From the NCBI GenBank assembly GCA_036971475.1, contig JBAIZL010000007.1, positions 35,960,283-36,024,282 on the forward strand: a DNA stretch of 64,000 bases. Reading direction: 5' to 3'. Source of the DNA: Prosapia bicincta. Taxonomy: Eukaryota > Arthropoda > Insecta > Hemiptera > Cercopidae. Below the pieces are notes generated by a model. That model did no database searches, was not told the DNA's origin, and worked only from the letters and a program-made list of their open reading frames with translations. Below are positions 48,630-59,600 of the stretch, piece after piece. Positions within the stretch are counted from its first letter, which is position 1; each line of letters starts with the position of its first letter. Position numbers and translations under genes: made by a program.

Positions 48630-49205
48630 ATAATTGAAAGAAAGAGTCCCCGACAAATGATATTTATTACTACATACTCTGGAATGTTTCATATCTCAAG
48701 GGTGATCCATCTGGATATCTCTTTAAGCCCTCTTACTCCTGGATAATTGAAAGAAAGAGTCCCCGACAAATGATATTTATTACTACATACTCTGGAATGT
48801 TTCATATCTCAAGGGTGATCCATCTGGATATCTCTTTAAGCCCTCTTACTCCTGGATAATTGAAAGAAAGAGTCCCCGACAAATGATATTTATTACTACA
48901 TACTCTGGAATGTTTCATATCTCAAGGGTGATCCATCTGGATATCTCTTTAAGCCCTCTTACTCCTGGATAATTGAAAGAAAGAGTCCCCGACAAATGAT
49001 ATTTATTACTACATACTCTGGAATGTTTCATATCTCAAGGGTGATCCATCTGGATATCTCTTTAAGCCCTCTTACTCCTGGATAATTGAAAGAAAGAGTC
49101 CCCGACAAATGATATTTATTACAACATACTCCGGAATGTTTCATATCTCAAGGGTGATCCATCTGGATATCTCTTTAAGCCCTCTTACTCCTGGATAATT
49201 GAAAC
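48630..49205. repeat. 113-bp tandem array (5.1 copies)
   Basis: The anchor TAATTGAAAGAAAGAGTCCC occurs at 48631, 48744, 48857, 48970 and 49083, then a partial ATAATTGAAA closes the array. The copies are almost identical (two substitutions noted in the fifth). ATAATTGAAA at both ends is consistent with tandem duplication between 10-bp direct repeats. Confidence 0.97.
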
Positions 49206-50359
49206 ATAACTAACGACTGACTTGCGTGGCTGTAGACACAGTCAACAAACCTCCACGTGTTATTGAAATTAACACAAAGTTCTCACATTTATTCTAAGCT
49301 GTCCATGTTGTTACAATATACTGAGTATTTTGAAGTTACATTGTGTCCACTATAATTATTTGCACTCCTCATTACAACGCAATTTATTCATGAAAGGAGA
49401 AAATGTTTGCGTTGCAATGTAACTAAATTATGCCTGTTTAAATGTTTTGTAGAAAGATAATGAATAAATAAATGTATTCAGTAAATTATAACTAATTAAT
49501 TTATTACAGTGTAACGAGCATAGCTGTTTACTGTGTCAGGTATTTCACTTTCGTATATAAGTTACTTTATTAAATAAATGCAGAGATTGAAAAAAATATC
49601 GGTGTTATAAGAATGCAAATAGAGATGACGTATATAGTTTACATATCTCGGCCGTTTTTTGTCATTGTTTTTCTTTTATTTATTCAAGATTTTGTACTTC
49701 ATATCACACTAACAGATCACGTAATAAACAAAAGGGAAAAAATTGTTTATTTGTTTTGATCTAGTATGACTTGTGCGAGGAACAAAATATAACATTTGCA
49801 ATATTAATGTGTAACATTTTTATACTGGTGTCCTTGAATAAAAATTAAATAATTGATTGAAACCTAGCTGGAGTTAACGGGAAATAGAAAATATCCGTTT
49901 AACAAGAGATTGCTTATAAATATTCTAGTCAGCAAAATCCACGTGTTTCGAGAAAGAAAAGAACTATGTGTTCTCTCTAGCATTATGTTTATCATGTTCT
50001 GGGAAACCCATATCTCGTGAATATAAAGATGGGGTGACACGGCTGGAAGCAAGAGGTGCCACTTGTTTGTCACTGTCCTTTAAGAACAATGAATGGAACA
50101 TTTAACCATCCCTCACGACTTATTAATCTTATTTCCACTACCCATCTCATTGCCACGAGTTCGTTTGCATAAAAGTAAACCGTGTACGCCAGATGACGGC
50201 TGTAATTGTCCATCAAGAGAAAGTGAGTTAGGTGTGAGATCTTGGAGTTGTTCAAAATAAAAGTAACAAAAACAGAGGTGATTCAAGAAGAGTGATGGCA
50301 TTGAGGTATTAATCATTAATCTGTAACTCCTGAAGATCTTACAAAGTTCCAGCACGCGC
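49206..50359. other. AT-rich sequence, no supported gene
   Basis: Only short AT-rich open frames are present (49864-50073 and 50070-50355, minus), without recognisable domains. No repeat structure was noticed. Confidence 0.5.
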
Positions 50360-50616
50360 TTACAAATCCGCCAAGACCTGGGCGACTACCCACGGCCTTA
50401 CAAATCCGCCATGACCTGGGCGACTACCCACGGCCTTACAAATCCGCCAAGACCTGGGCGACTACCCAAGGCCTTACAAATCCGCCAAGACCTGGGCGAC
50501 TACCCACGGCGTTACAAATCCGCCAAGACCTGGGCGACTACCCACGGCCTTACAAATCCGCCAAGACCTGGGCGACTACCCACGGCCTTACAAATCCGCC
50601 AAGACCAAGGCGACTA
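50360..50616. repeat. 38-bp GC-rich minisatellite (about 6.7 copies)
   Basis: The unit is TTACAAATCCGCCAAGACCT, then GGGCGACTACCCACGGCC, 38 bp, starting at 50360 and 50398. It is notably more GC-rich than its surroundings. An 89-codon plus-strand frame (50411-50680) passes through the repeat in all three frames and is not considered a gene. Confidence 0.95.
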
Positions 50617-51119
50617 CATAGAAAATTACCAAGTTCGACGTCACATTCAAACGTTGAGGATGTTTGTAACTATTGGTTGAAGATTTATTCTGAAGATGGA
50701 AAATTAATTGAGTTTTGTTGTTATTTCCTTAAATGATGGTTAACTAATGACAATATCCATGTAGGCCTACAACTATATAACGGCCACCAGAGACGACATA
50801 GAACCATCAACGATACTGGAAGTTAGAACTGACTTAGCAAGTTTCGGTGATCTCAACCCAAATCGAAGAATTGATTGTTGTTTGAAAACTGAAGCTGAAA
50901 ATGCAGCCTGTATGTACATGAAAATAGAAGTTGAGGAAGGGGGAAACCAGTTGACAAAACAATGAAAAAATACGAAGAAAATTGTAACATAAGGACCTGT
51001 CTTGCCCTCAGGCCTACCTGCAAACCTTAGACTAGTTAGACTGCTTACAAAAGATAAAACAGAAAACTTTAGTTGATTTTAAACAAGATTAAAGACAGAA
51101 AAAAATTATAATCACTTAC
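50617..51119. other. Inter-array sequence with an open, coding-looking stretch
   Basis: Contains the candidate exon at 50765-50965. The rest is AT-rich and unrecognised. Confidence 0.4.
50765..50965 (+). other. Candidate terminal exon or gene fragment (unrecognised)
   Basis: After an acceptor-like ATGTAG, 66 codons are open and end in TGA at 50963-50965. The composition is protein-like: TILEVRTDLASFGDLNPNRR, then KTEAENAACMYMKIEVEEGG. There is no ATG at the start, so it would have to be the last exon of a spliced gene or a remnant. No family is recognised. An open stretch of this length can arise by chance in a window of this size. Confidence 0.2.
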
Positions 51120-52439
51120 CAGTCCGAAGCTGGATAAGGTAATCTTAGCTAATACAGTAATAGTAATCATACAAGACCCTAACTCCTCCAACTCACTCCA
51201 AGTTTTGTCTCTAGTTGCTTTTGTCGCATCCGGCAATCCCTGATCGATATTATAACTCATCTCAGCATGAACGCTGTTGTCGCTGGGAGCACTTGGCAAT
51301 CCCTGATCGATATTATAACTCATCTCACCATGACCGCTTTTGTCGCTGGGAGCACACGGCAGTCCCTGATCGATATTATAACTCATCTTACCATGACTGC
51401 TCTTGTCGCTGGTAGCACTTGGCAATCCCTGATCGATATTATAACTCATCTCACCATGATCGCTTTTGTCGCTGGTAGCACTTGGCAGTCCCTGATCGAT
51501 ATTATAACTCATCTCACCATGGCTGCTCTTGTCGCTGGTAGCACTTGACAGTCCCTGATCGATATTATAATTCATCTCACCATGACCGCTTTTGTCGCTG
51601 GTAGCTCTTGGCAGTTTCTAAGGGGTATTATAACTCATCTCAGCATGACCGCTTTTGTCGCTGGGAGCACTTGGCAGTCTCTGAGGGGTATTATAACTTA
51701 TCTCAGCATGAACGCTTTTGTCGCTGGTAGCACTTGACAGTCTCTGAGGGGTATTATAACTCATCTCAGCATGAACGCTGTTGTCGCTGGTAGCACTTGA
51801 CAGTCTCTGAGGGGTATTATAACTCATCTCACCATGACCGCTTTTGTCGCTGGTAGCACTTGGCAGTCTCTGAGGGGTATTATAACTCATCTCACCATGA
51901 CCGCTTTTGTCGCTGGTAGCACTTGACAGTCTCTGAGGGGTATTATAACTCATCTCACCATGACCGCTTTTGTCGCTGGTAGCACTTGACAGTCTCTGAG
52001 GGGTATTATAACTCATCTCACCATGACCGCTTTTGTCGCTGGTAGCTCTTGGCAGTCTCTGAGGGGTATTATAACTCATCTCAGCATGAACGCTGTTGTC
52101 GCTGGTAGCTCTTGGCAGTCTCTGAGGGGTATTATAACTCATCTCACCATGACCGCTTTTGTCGCTGGTAGCACTTGGCAGTCTCTGAGGGGTATTATAA
52201 CTCATCTCAGCATGAACGCTGTTGTCGCTGGTAGCTCTTGACAGTCTCTGAGGGGTATTATAACTCATCTCACCATGACCGCTTTTGTCGCTGGTAGCAC
52301 TTGACAGTCTCTGAGGGGTATTATAACTCATCTCACCATGACTGCTCTTGTCGCTGGTAGCACTTGGCAGTCCCTGATCGATATTATAACTCATCTCACC
52401 ATGACAGCTTTTGTCGCTGGTAGCATCCGGTGAATTTGT
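51120..52439 (-). other. Minus-strand reading frame through the 63-bp array (21-residue repeats)
   Basis: The 63-bp unit equals 21 codons and reads MSYNxxQxLxSATSDKS plus xHxE on the minus strand. Early copies (N-terminal and C-terminal ends) have NIDQG; the middle ones have NTPQR. The frame is open across all but one repeat: near 51618 a CAG-type codon is TAG. At its C-terminal end the frame leaves the repeat (KTWSELEELGSCM...) and meets a perfect donor, CTG|GTAAGTG, at 51113-51120. At the other end, a pyrimidine-rich CTTTCATTTCACTCAG lies just upstream, but an in-frame TAG at 52440-52442 requires a different AG. Most differences between copies change the residue, which argues against selection on this frame. 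Confidence 0.25.
51228..52430. repeat. 63-bp minisatellite (about 19 copies)
   Basis: The unit contains ATTATAACTCATCTCACCAT and GCTTTTGTCGCTGGTAGCAC. Two subtypes differ at CCCTGATCGATATT versus CTCTGAGGGGTATT: the first occupies the left seven or so units and the far-right unit, the second the middle. GCATCCGG occurs at both ends of the array. The period is exactly divisible by three with no length variants noticed, unlike most arrays in this window. Confidence 0.96.
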
Positions 52440-52886
52440 CTACCATCTGAGTGAAATGAAAGATATTACTTCCTTACCAAGACGTTGTTTGTACGCAGGA
52501 AATCGTACTCGGCCAGAGCCAGGAGAAGAATAGGAAGGACTCTGTATTCTCACTTCGAATATCCAACTCGGCCCTTTGTGTTTATTCAATTTATTAGTTT
52601 AACAGTTTTCATGAGAAAAATAATGGTGAAAAAAAGTAAATCTATTGTACTTTATTTCATTGTTAACGTCTATCGTGATTGACGTTGTCTCAACTTACCT
52701 TAAAAATATCTGTTAGGATTTTATTTACCAATGGTGAAATAAAACCAACCAAGTGGACGAGAATTGAATGTTACCTATTTAAAACTAATTTTTGCTTTAA
52801 AAATAGGTCTGATGCTATTATAGTAACTGTAAGAGTTTTTAGTTGATTATTTTAATGATATTACTTGGAATACACCATAGTCTGTA
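52440..52886. other. AT-rich flank, no gene seen
   Basis: A 65-codon open frame (52485-52682, plus) has no recognisable features. Otherwise this is AT-rich filler between the 63-bp array and a MITE-like element. Confidence 0.5.
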
Positions 52887-53204
52887 TGATGTAACCTGTC
52901 TTTAGATACTTCGGCTACGTGGGTTAGCCCGGACGTGCCTTATCGCTCGCAACCACCCGCAGCTTTTTCGTTATTAAGTCACATAACATTCCCACTAAGT
53001 AAACAAACTTCTTAATCATAATTTTTAAATTTCTATAGAATATTTGAGAAGTACCTTAATTCCATAGAAACTTTATGATTATGTTTAGAAAGTTAATTTA
53101 CTTAGGAATACAACTTATTAAGGAAATAGCTGAAGGCTGTTACCAGTGATAAGGCACGTTCAGACCAACCCATATATCCGAGAGGTCAGAAGACACGTTA
53201 CATC
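52887..53204. mobile_element. Palindromic MITE-like element, copy 2
   Basis: The left end TGATGTAACCTGTCTT and the complement of the right end TGATGTAACGTGTCTT match at all but one position. Pairing continues inward (TGGGTTAGCCCGGACGTGCC vs TGGGTTGGTCTGAACGTGCC, then TTATC). The ATGTAACCTGTCTT terminus and the GAC(G/T)TGCCTTATC subterminal motif are shared with the element at 19221-19620. About 320 bp, no coding capacity. A TA precedes the left end, but a matching right TA was not seen. Confidence 0.72.
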
Positions 53205-56200
53205 ACACAGTTTGTAATAATTATTACATAGAAATGTTTTGTAGTTCTAAATGTAAAATTTTGTTCTTATATTCTTATTGTTTTGTTACAGGTAAGTTCC
53301 ATTGAAGCAATAGCTGAAAGCTCGATGAGATATCACTTTAAACACGTGACGATAAGTAAATACATTCTTTATTTATAAATTAAATAATATTGCGCCCTAA
53401 AAATAATAATAAATAGACTTCTTACTTACTTTACCCATTGATAAAAAGACAAAACGCCATGGTGTAAGAGAGACAATGGGGCGCGGTGTATAACAGACAG
53501 GGAAGAATATTTTAAGTGAGTTATACCTTAGCTGTTTTTGCACGTTTCAACGAATAGGTGGTTATCCTCAGTCATATAGCTAAAGCCAACAAATTATAAC
53601 TAAAGTAATTGTAGAGCTCCTTGTATTTATTACTGAACAAAGTTTTTGGAAATTCTACAACGGACAAATGCAGTTGGCTTTGATATTGTTTTATGTACAA
53701 ATTCCCCATATCGATTCAACAGCTCTGGGGAGATGTAAATACATCGAGTCGATCACGTAGTTCAAAGACAGAAAAGAGAAATAAATTATTGTTAGCTATA
53801 TACACACTTACAAACTTATTAGGCATATATTCTTGAATAAAAATGTGTATGTTCGTTTAGCGGGTAATCATGGATACATAAATTTGTACTTCATATTGAC
53901 GTCAAATAAATTCTTAATTTAGGTACGATTTGAGAACTTGTAATTCGTATTATAAAGAACTTAAGGAATATCCAGAAAGCTGGATGCCATTCTCAAGAAA
54001 AGTAGGAACTTTAAAAATATGAAATCTGACCTTGAGACTGTAGAAGAAATAAAGTTTTCCTTCGACCCTCAGGGTCACTTTACTTCTATCTAACAGCGTC
54101 TTCATTGAAGTTTTTAACCTTGCTGCACTTTTCTACAGTTCCTAAGATAAATTGACATTTATTATCCCCTCTTTCCAAAACCTGTACTTGAGGGATACAA
54201 AGTAGAAGCGTTGGTTTGAGACTAATTAATACAATTACTAATAAACCAAAGAACAGATATTAATCAAGCAATAACATATTCATGAAATCATTAAAGATGA
54301 ATCCTTTCTAACTTTCGATGACGAGAGGACAAACTACAACGAAAGAAGTTAGATGTTACTTTAGGACCGTCCAGGGTCACCTTTCCGACTAATAATCTTG
54401 AGGCTACTTAAACCAAAGCTAACTGTAATTATAAGGAGACACTATAATAATAAGTGAAATAATATCTAGTAACAACAAATTAATATCTATATTACACTGT
54501 AAAGAGAATAAAATTGAGTTAGCGATAGGCCCTTTATCTGTATTCATTAATTTATTGTTTCACTCAACTGTAAAAATACTTTCGTAATTATTTAACATTG
54601 TTTTAAATTTTATATTTTTAAATAACTTCAACACTGTTCATGTAAAAACCACCCCATTTCATCTCGTTTTTTATGAAAGCCTTTTCTTTAATGAAATGTC
54701 TAAATTTAATTTTTTAACTTTCATTTTAATAATTTATTTGTCTATATATTTCCTTCAATTTATTTAATTTACTGTTCTTTTCACATATACAATTACGACG
54801 GCAGTTCTGTTTACTCAGTGTGGCAAGATCTTATACACAATCTCTCTCCGCGTTTTTAACCGAGTCAAATATAATTTTATGCTTAACCTTAATTCTATGC
54901 CATACAATTTTAGATTATGATTAATTTTAGTACATTTTAAGAATGACAATTTTCCCTAGCTAGGCCTAAGGTACTCTCCTCGCATTTCTTTTTCTTATAT
55001 TGACTATTCTTCATTATATTTAGTTAACATTTATGTAATATTAGGCATTTTAGTCTGGTTCCATAAACTAAATAATTACCGTCCTATTGGCACCAGTCAT
55101 TTAGGCTAGCAAGTTTTAGGTTGTAGTTTTGTTAAATACATCCTACAAATTACATTTGACAAGTCCGTATATGACAAAATAAATTAGAGTTTGTTTTCGT
55201 AATAATTTCAATGGTGTTTTGGCAGAAAGTCGTAACTCTCACTATCCCCGGATTGAGTTGCACCTGTTTATTGTTCAATGGAGCATATTACAGGTTTTAG
55301 TAAAAGGATGTAAGCCACAATTTACTGAAAAACCATCAAGAAAAATAAAGGTTGGCGTAACCAACACTGGTTCACAAGTACAGAGTGCCAAATATTAAGT
55401 CAATAATCTGCACGAAAGGCGTCACCTTAGAATTTGTGGGACAAGACCTTCAAAATGTGGATTACGTGTTCTTAACCAAGTGTTGCAATAAAATAAGCCA
55501 GAGGACGTAAATCACAAAATATGGATTTCGACCCATGGCCCAAGTGTCATATTTTGCCAAAAGGCACACACTCTTGGGTTTAGTTTGTTATTTTCTGTAA
55601 CTTTTGTTTTTAAATATTGGTAGAAATTAAGGTAGTTAAAAATTTCTTTATTCAATATTGTTTCTTTTATAATAAAAATAGTAAATAAACTACTAAAAGT
55701 GTTCAAGAAATTATCGAAAACCCCAAAAAGGTTTCTCTTCTTTCTTGTAAAGTTGTTAAAATGTGGCTACGACCTCTTGCCAAAACGTGTCTATTGTGTA
55801 TAATATGGTCAGGCACACTTGACTGATGATGCAATGTGCATAGTGATTAAACCTATATAACTTCGTAAATTAATTATGATTTGAATAATTTCTTGTATTG
55901 TAGTATTCGGTTTGTTAACGTTGCCACGGTGTTCATTCAATCTTACTTTCCATTTTCCTTTATTTAATTGCTTATTCTTTGTAATCATAAATCTAATTCT
56001 GTTTTACTCACATCTCAACACTAAAATCATTTCTAATAACACAGCACAATCTAACAAACACTTAGTTTACCAGATAAACTGCGTTACTTTTATTCAAGAA
56101 TTGTGTTTTCCCAACACATCTCTCGTGTCCATATCTACATTGTAGTAGTGTTTACAAATCAAAGGTTCAAGTGTCATATTAAGCAGCAATAAAGATATGC

Positions 56201-56670
56201 CCAAACCATCCACGTGAATAGACCAATATATTATTAAATTTTACGATATGTCAACAAAAGCAAATATTAAAATATGTGTAAAAAAACATTCGAATAAAAT
56301 ATACCATATTGTAACATTTTCGCCATTTCAAATTATCTGGTTGTTAACAAACGTGTAAAAAAAAGACTGATTGCCAAGGAAATCACTTTTCAAACACGTG
56401 AACTGGCATGCGTGTTGCTATCATAACCAGCTCTTTTTTTTAATCGTAATTGAGTTATATTTTTAGATACAATTCAGTGTAGAAATACCAGTGCAGAATT
56501 TGTTTTCGCCGATTTGAGTTTGTAAGCGATAAGCTAAATTAAGACAGATAGATCTTATTTTTTTATAAGTATGAGTTATTTTTAGCATTCTTTATTTAAC
56601 TAATAACTTAGTGGCTTAGGAAAATGTAACTATTTTGAGTTTTCTTAAAATTATTGACCTAATCACTTGG
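53205..56670. other. Longest non-repetitive stretch; no supported gene
   Basis: AT-rich throughout. Only short open frames (for example 55512-55706 minus, 55912-56145 plus) occur, with AT-driven composition and no recognisable domain. An imperfect hairpin (CTAACTTTCG ... CGAAAGAAGTTAG) lies near 54309-54352. No tandem array of notable size was seen. Confidence 0.5.
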
Positions 56671-59600
56671 TGATTTTAAATCAACCTTTAAAGGTCTTTC
56701 ACAAATTGTTCTGTACCAGCTCCTGATAAAGTGTTTTAGATCTTTAGAAATCTAATCCGTTAACGGACTCTTACCAACTGATTTTAAATCAACCTTTAAA
56801 GGTCTTTCACAAATTGTTCTGTACCAGCTCCTGATAAAGTGTTAGATCTATAGAAATCTAATCCGTTAACGGACTCTTACCAACTGATTTTAAATCAACC
56901 TTTAAAGGTCTTTCACAAATTGTTCTGTACCAGCTCCTGATAAAGTGTTAGATCTTTAGAAATCTAATCCGTTAACGGACTCTTACCAACTGATTTTAAA
57001 TCAACCTTTAAAGGTCTTTCACAAATTGTTCTGTACCAGCTCCTGATAAAGTGTTAGATCTATAGAAATCTAATCCGTTAACGGACTCTTACCAACTGAT
57101 TTTAAATCAACCTTTAAAGGTCTTTCACAAATTGTTCTGTACCAGCTCCTGATAAAGTGGTAGATCTTTAGAAATCTAATCCGTTAACGGACTCTTACCA
57201 ACTGATTTTAAATCAACCTTTAAAGGTCTTTCACAAATTGTTCTGTACCAGCTCCTGATAAAGTGTTAGATCTATAGAAATCTAATCCGTTAACGGACTC
57301 TTACCAACTGATTTTAAATCAACCTTTAAAGGTCTTTCACAAATTGTTCTGTACCAGCTCCTGATAAAGTGTTAGATCTATAGAAATCTAATCCGTTAAC
57401 GGACTCTTACCAACTGATTTTAAATCAACCTTTAAAGGTCTTTCATAAATTGTTCTGTACCAGCTCCTGATAAAGTGTTAGATCTTTAGAAATCAAATCC
57501 GTTAACGGACTCTTACCAACTGATTTTAAATCAACCATTAAAGGTCTTTCACAAATTGTTCTGTACCAGCTCCTGATAAAGAGTTAGATCTATAGAAATC
57601 TAATCCGTTAACGGACTCTTACCAACTGATTTTAAATCAACCTTTAAAGGTCTTTCACAAATTGTTCTGTACCAGCTCCTGATAAAGTGTTAGATCTTTA
57701 GAAATCTAATCCGTTAACGGACTCTTACCAACAGATTTTAAATCAACCTTTGAAGGTCTTTCACAAATTGTTCTGTACCAGCTCCTGATAAAGTGTTAGA
57801 TCTATAGAAATCTAATCCGTTAACGGACTCTTACCAAATGATTTAAATCAACCTTTAAAGGTCTTTCACAAATTGTTCTGTACCAGCTCCTGATAAAGTG
57901 GTAGATCTTTAGAAATCTAATCCGTTAACGGACTCTTACCAACTGATTTTAAATCAACCTTTAAAGGTCTTTCACAAATTGTTCTGTACCAGCTCCTGAT
58001 AAAGTGGTAGATCTATAGAAATCTAATCCGTTAACGGACTCTTACCAACTGATTTTAAATCAACCTTTAAAGGTCTTTCACAAATTGTTCTGTACCAGCT
58101 CCTGATAAAGTGTTAGATCTTTAGAAATCTAATCCGTTAACAGACCCTTACCAACTGATTTTAAATCAACCTTTAAAGGTCTTTCACAAATTGTTCTGTA
58201 CCAGCTCCTGATAAAGTGGTAGATCTTTAGAAATATAATCCGTTAACGGACTCTTACCAACTGATTTTAAATCAACCTTTAAAGGTCTTTCACAAATTGT
58301 TCTGTACCAGCTCCTGATAAAGTGTTAGATCTTTAGAAATCTAATCCGTTAACAGACCCTTACCAACTGATTTTAAATCAACCTTTAAAGGTCTTTCACA
58401 AATTGTTCTGTACCAGCTCCTGATAAAGTGGTAGATCTTTAGAAATCTAATCCGTTAACGGACTCTTACCAACTGATTTTAATGCAACCTTTAAAGGTCT
58501 TTCACAACTTAAAGGTCTTTCACAAATTGTTTTGTACCAGCTCCTGATAAAGTGTTAGATCTATAGAAATCTAATCCGTTAACGGACTCTTACCAACTGA
58601 TTTTAAATCAACCTTTAAAGGTCTTTCATAAATTGTTCTGTACCAGCTCCTGATAAAGTGTTAGATCTTTAGAAATCTAATCCGTTAACGGACTCTTACC
58701 AACGGATTTTAAATCAACCTTTGAAGGTCTTTCACAAATTGTTCTGTACCAGCTCCTGATAAAGTGTTAGATCTATAGAAATCTAATCCGTTAACGGACT
58801 CTTACCAACTGATTTTAAATCAACCTTTAAAGGTCTTTCACAAATTGTTCTGTACCAGCTCCTGATAAAGTGTTAGATCTATAGAAATCTAATCCGTTAA
58901 CGGACTCTTACCAACTGATTTTAAATCAACCTTTAAAGGTCTTTCACAAATTGTTCTGTACCAGCTCCTGATAAAGTGTTAGATCTTTAGAAATCTAATC
59001 CGTTAACGGACTCTTACCAACTGATTTTAAATCAACCTTTAAAGGTCTTTCACAAATTGTTCTGTACCAGATCCTGATAAAGTGTTAGATCTATAGAAAT
59101 CTAATCCGTTAACGGACTCTTACCAAATGATTTAAATCAACCTTTAAAGGTCTTTCACAAATTGTTCTGTACCAGCTCCTGATAAAGTGGTAGATCTTTA
59201 GAAATCTAATCCGTTAACGGACTCTTACCAACTGATTTTAAATCAACCTTTAAAGATCTTTCACAAATTGTTCTGTACCATCTCCTGATAAAGTGGTAGA
59301 TCTTTAGAAATCTAATCCGTTAACGGACTCTTACCAACTGATTTTAAATCAACCTTTAAAGGTCTTTCACAAATTGTTCTGTACCAGCTCCTGATAAAGT
59401 GTTAGATCTTTAGAAATCTAATCCGTTAACAGACTATTACCAACTGATTTTAAATCAACCTTTAAAGGTCTTTCACAAATTGTTCTGTACCAGCTCCTGA
59501 TAAAGTGGTAGATCTTTAGAAATCTAATCCGTTAACGGACTCTTACCAACTGATTTAAAATCAACCTTTAAAGGTCTTTCACAAATTGTTCTGTACCAGC

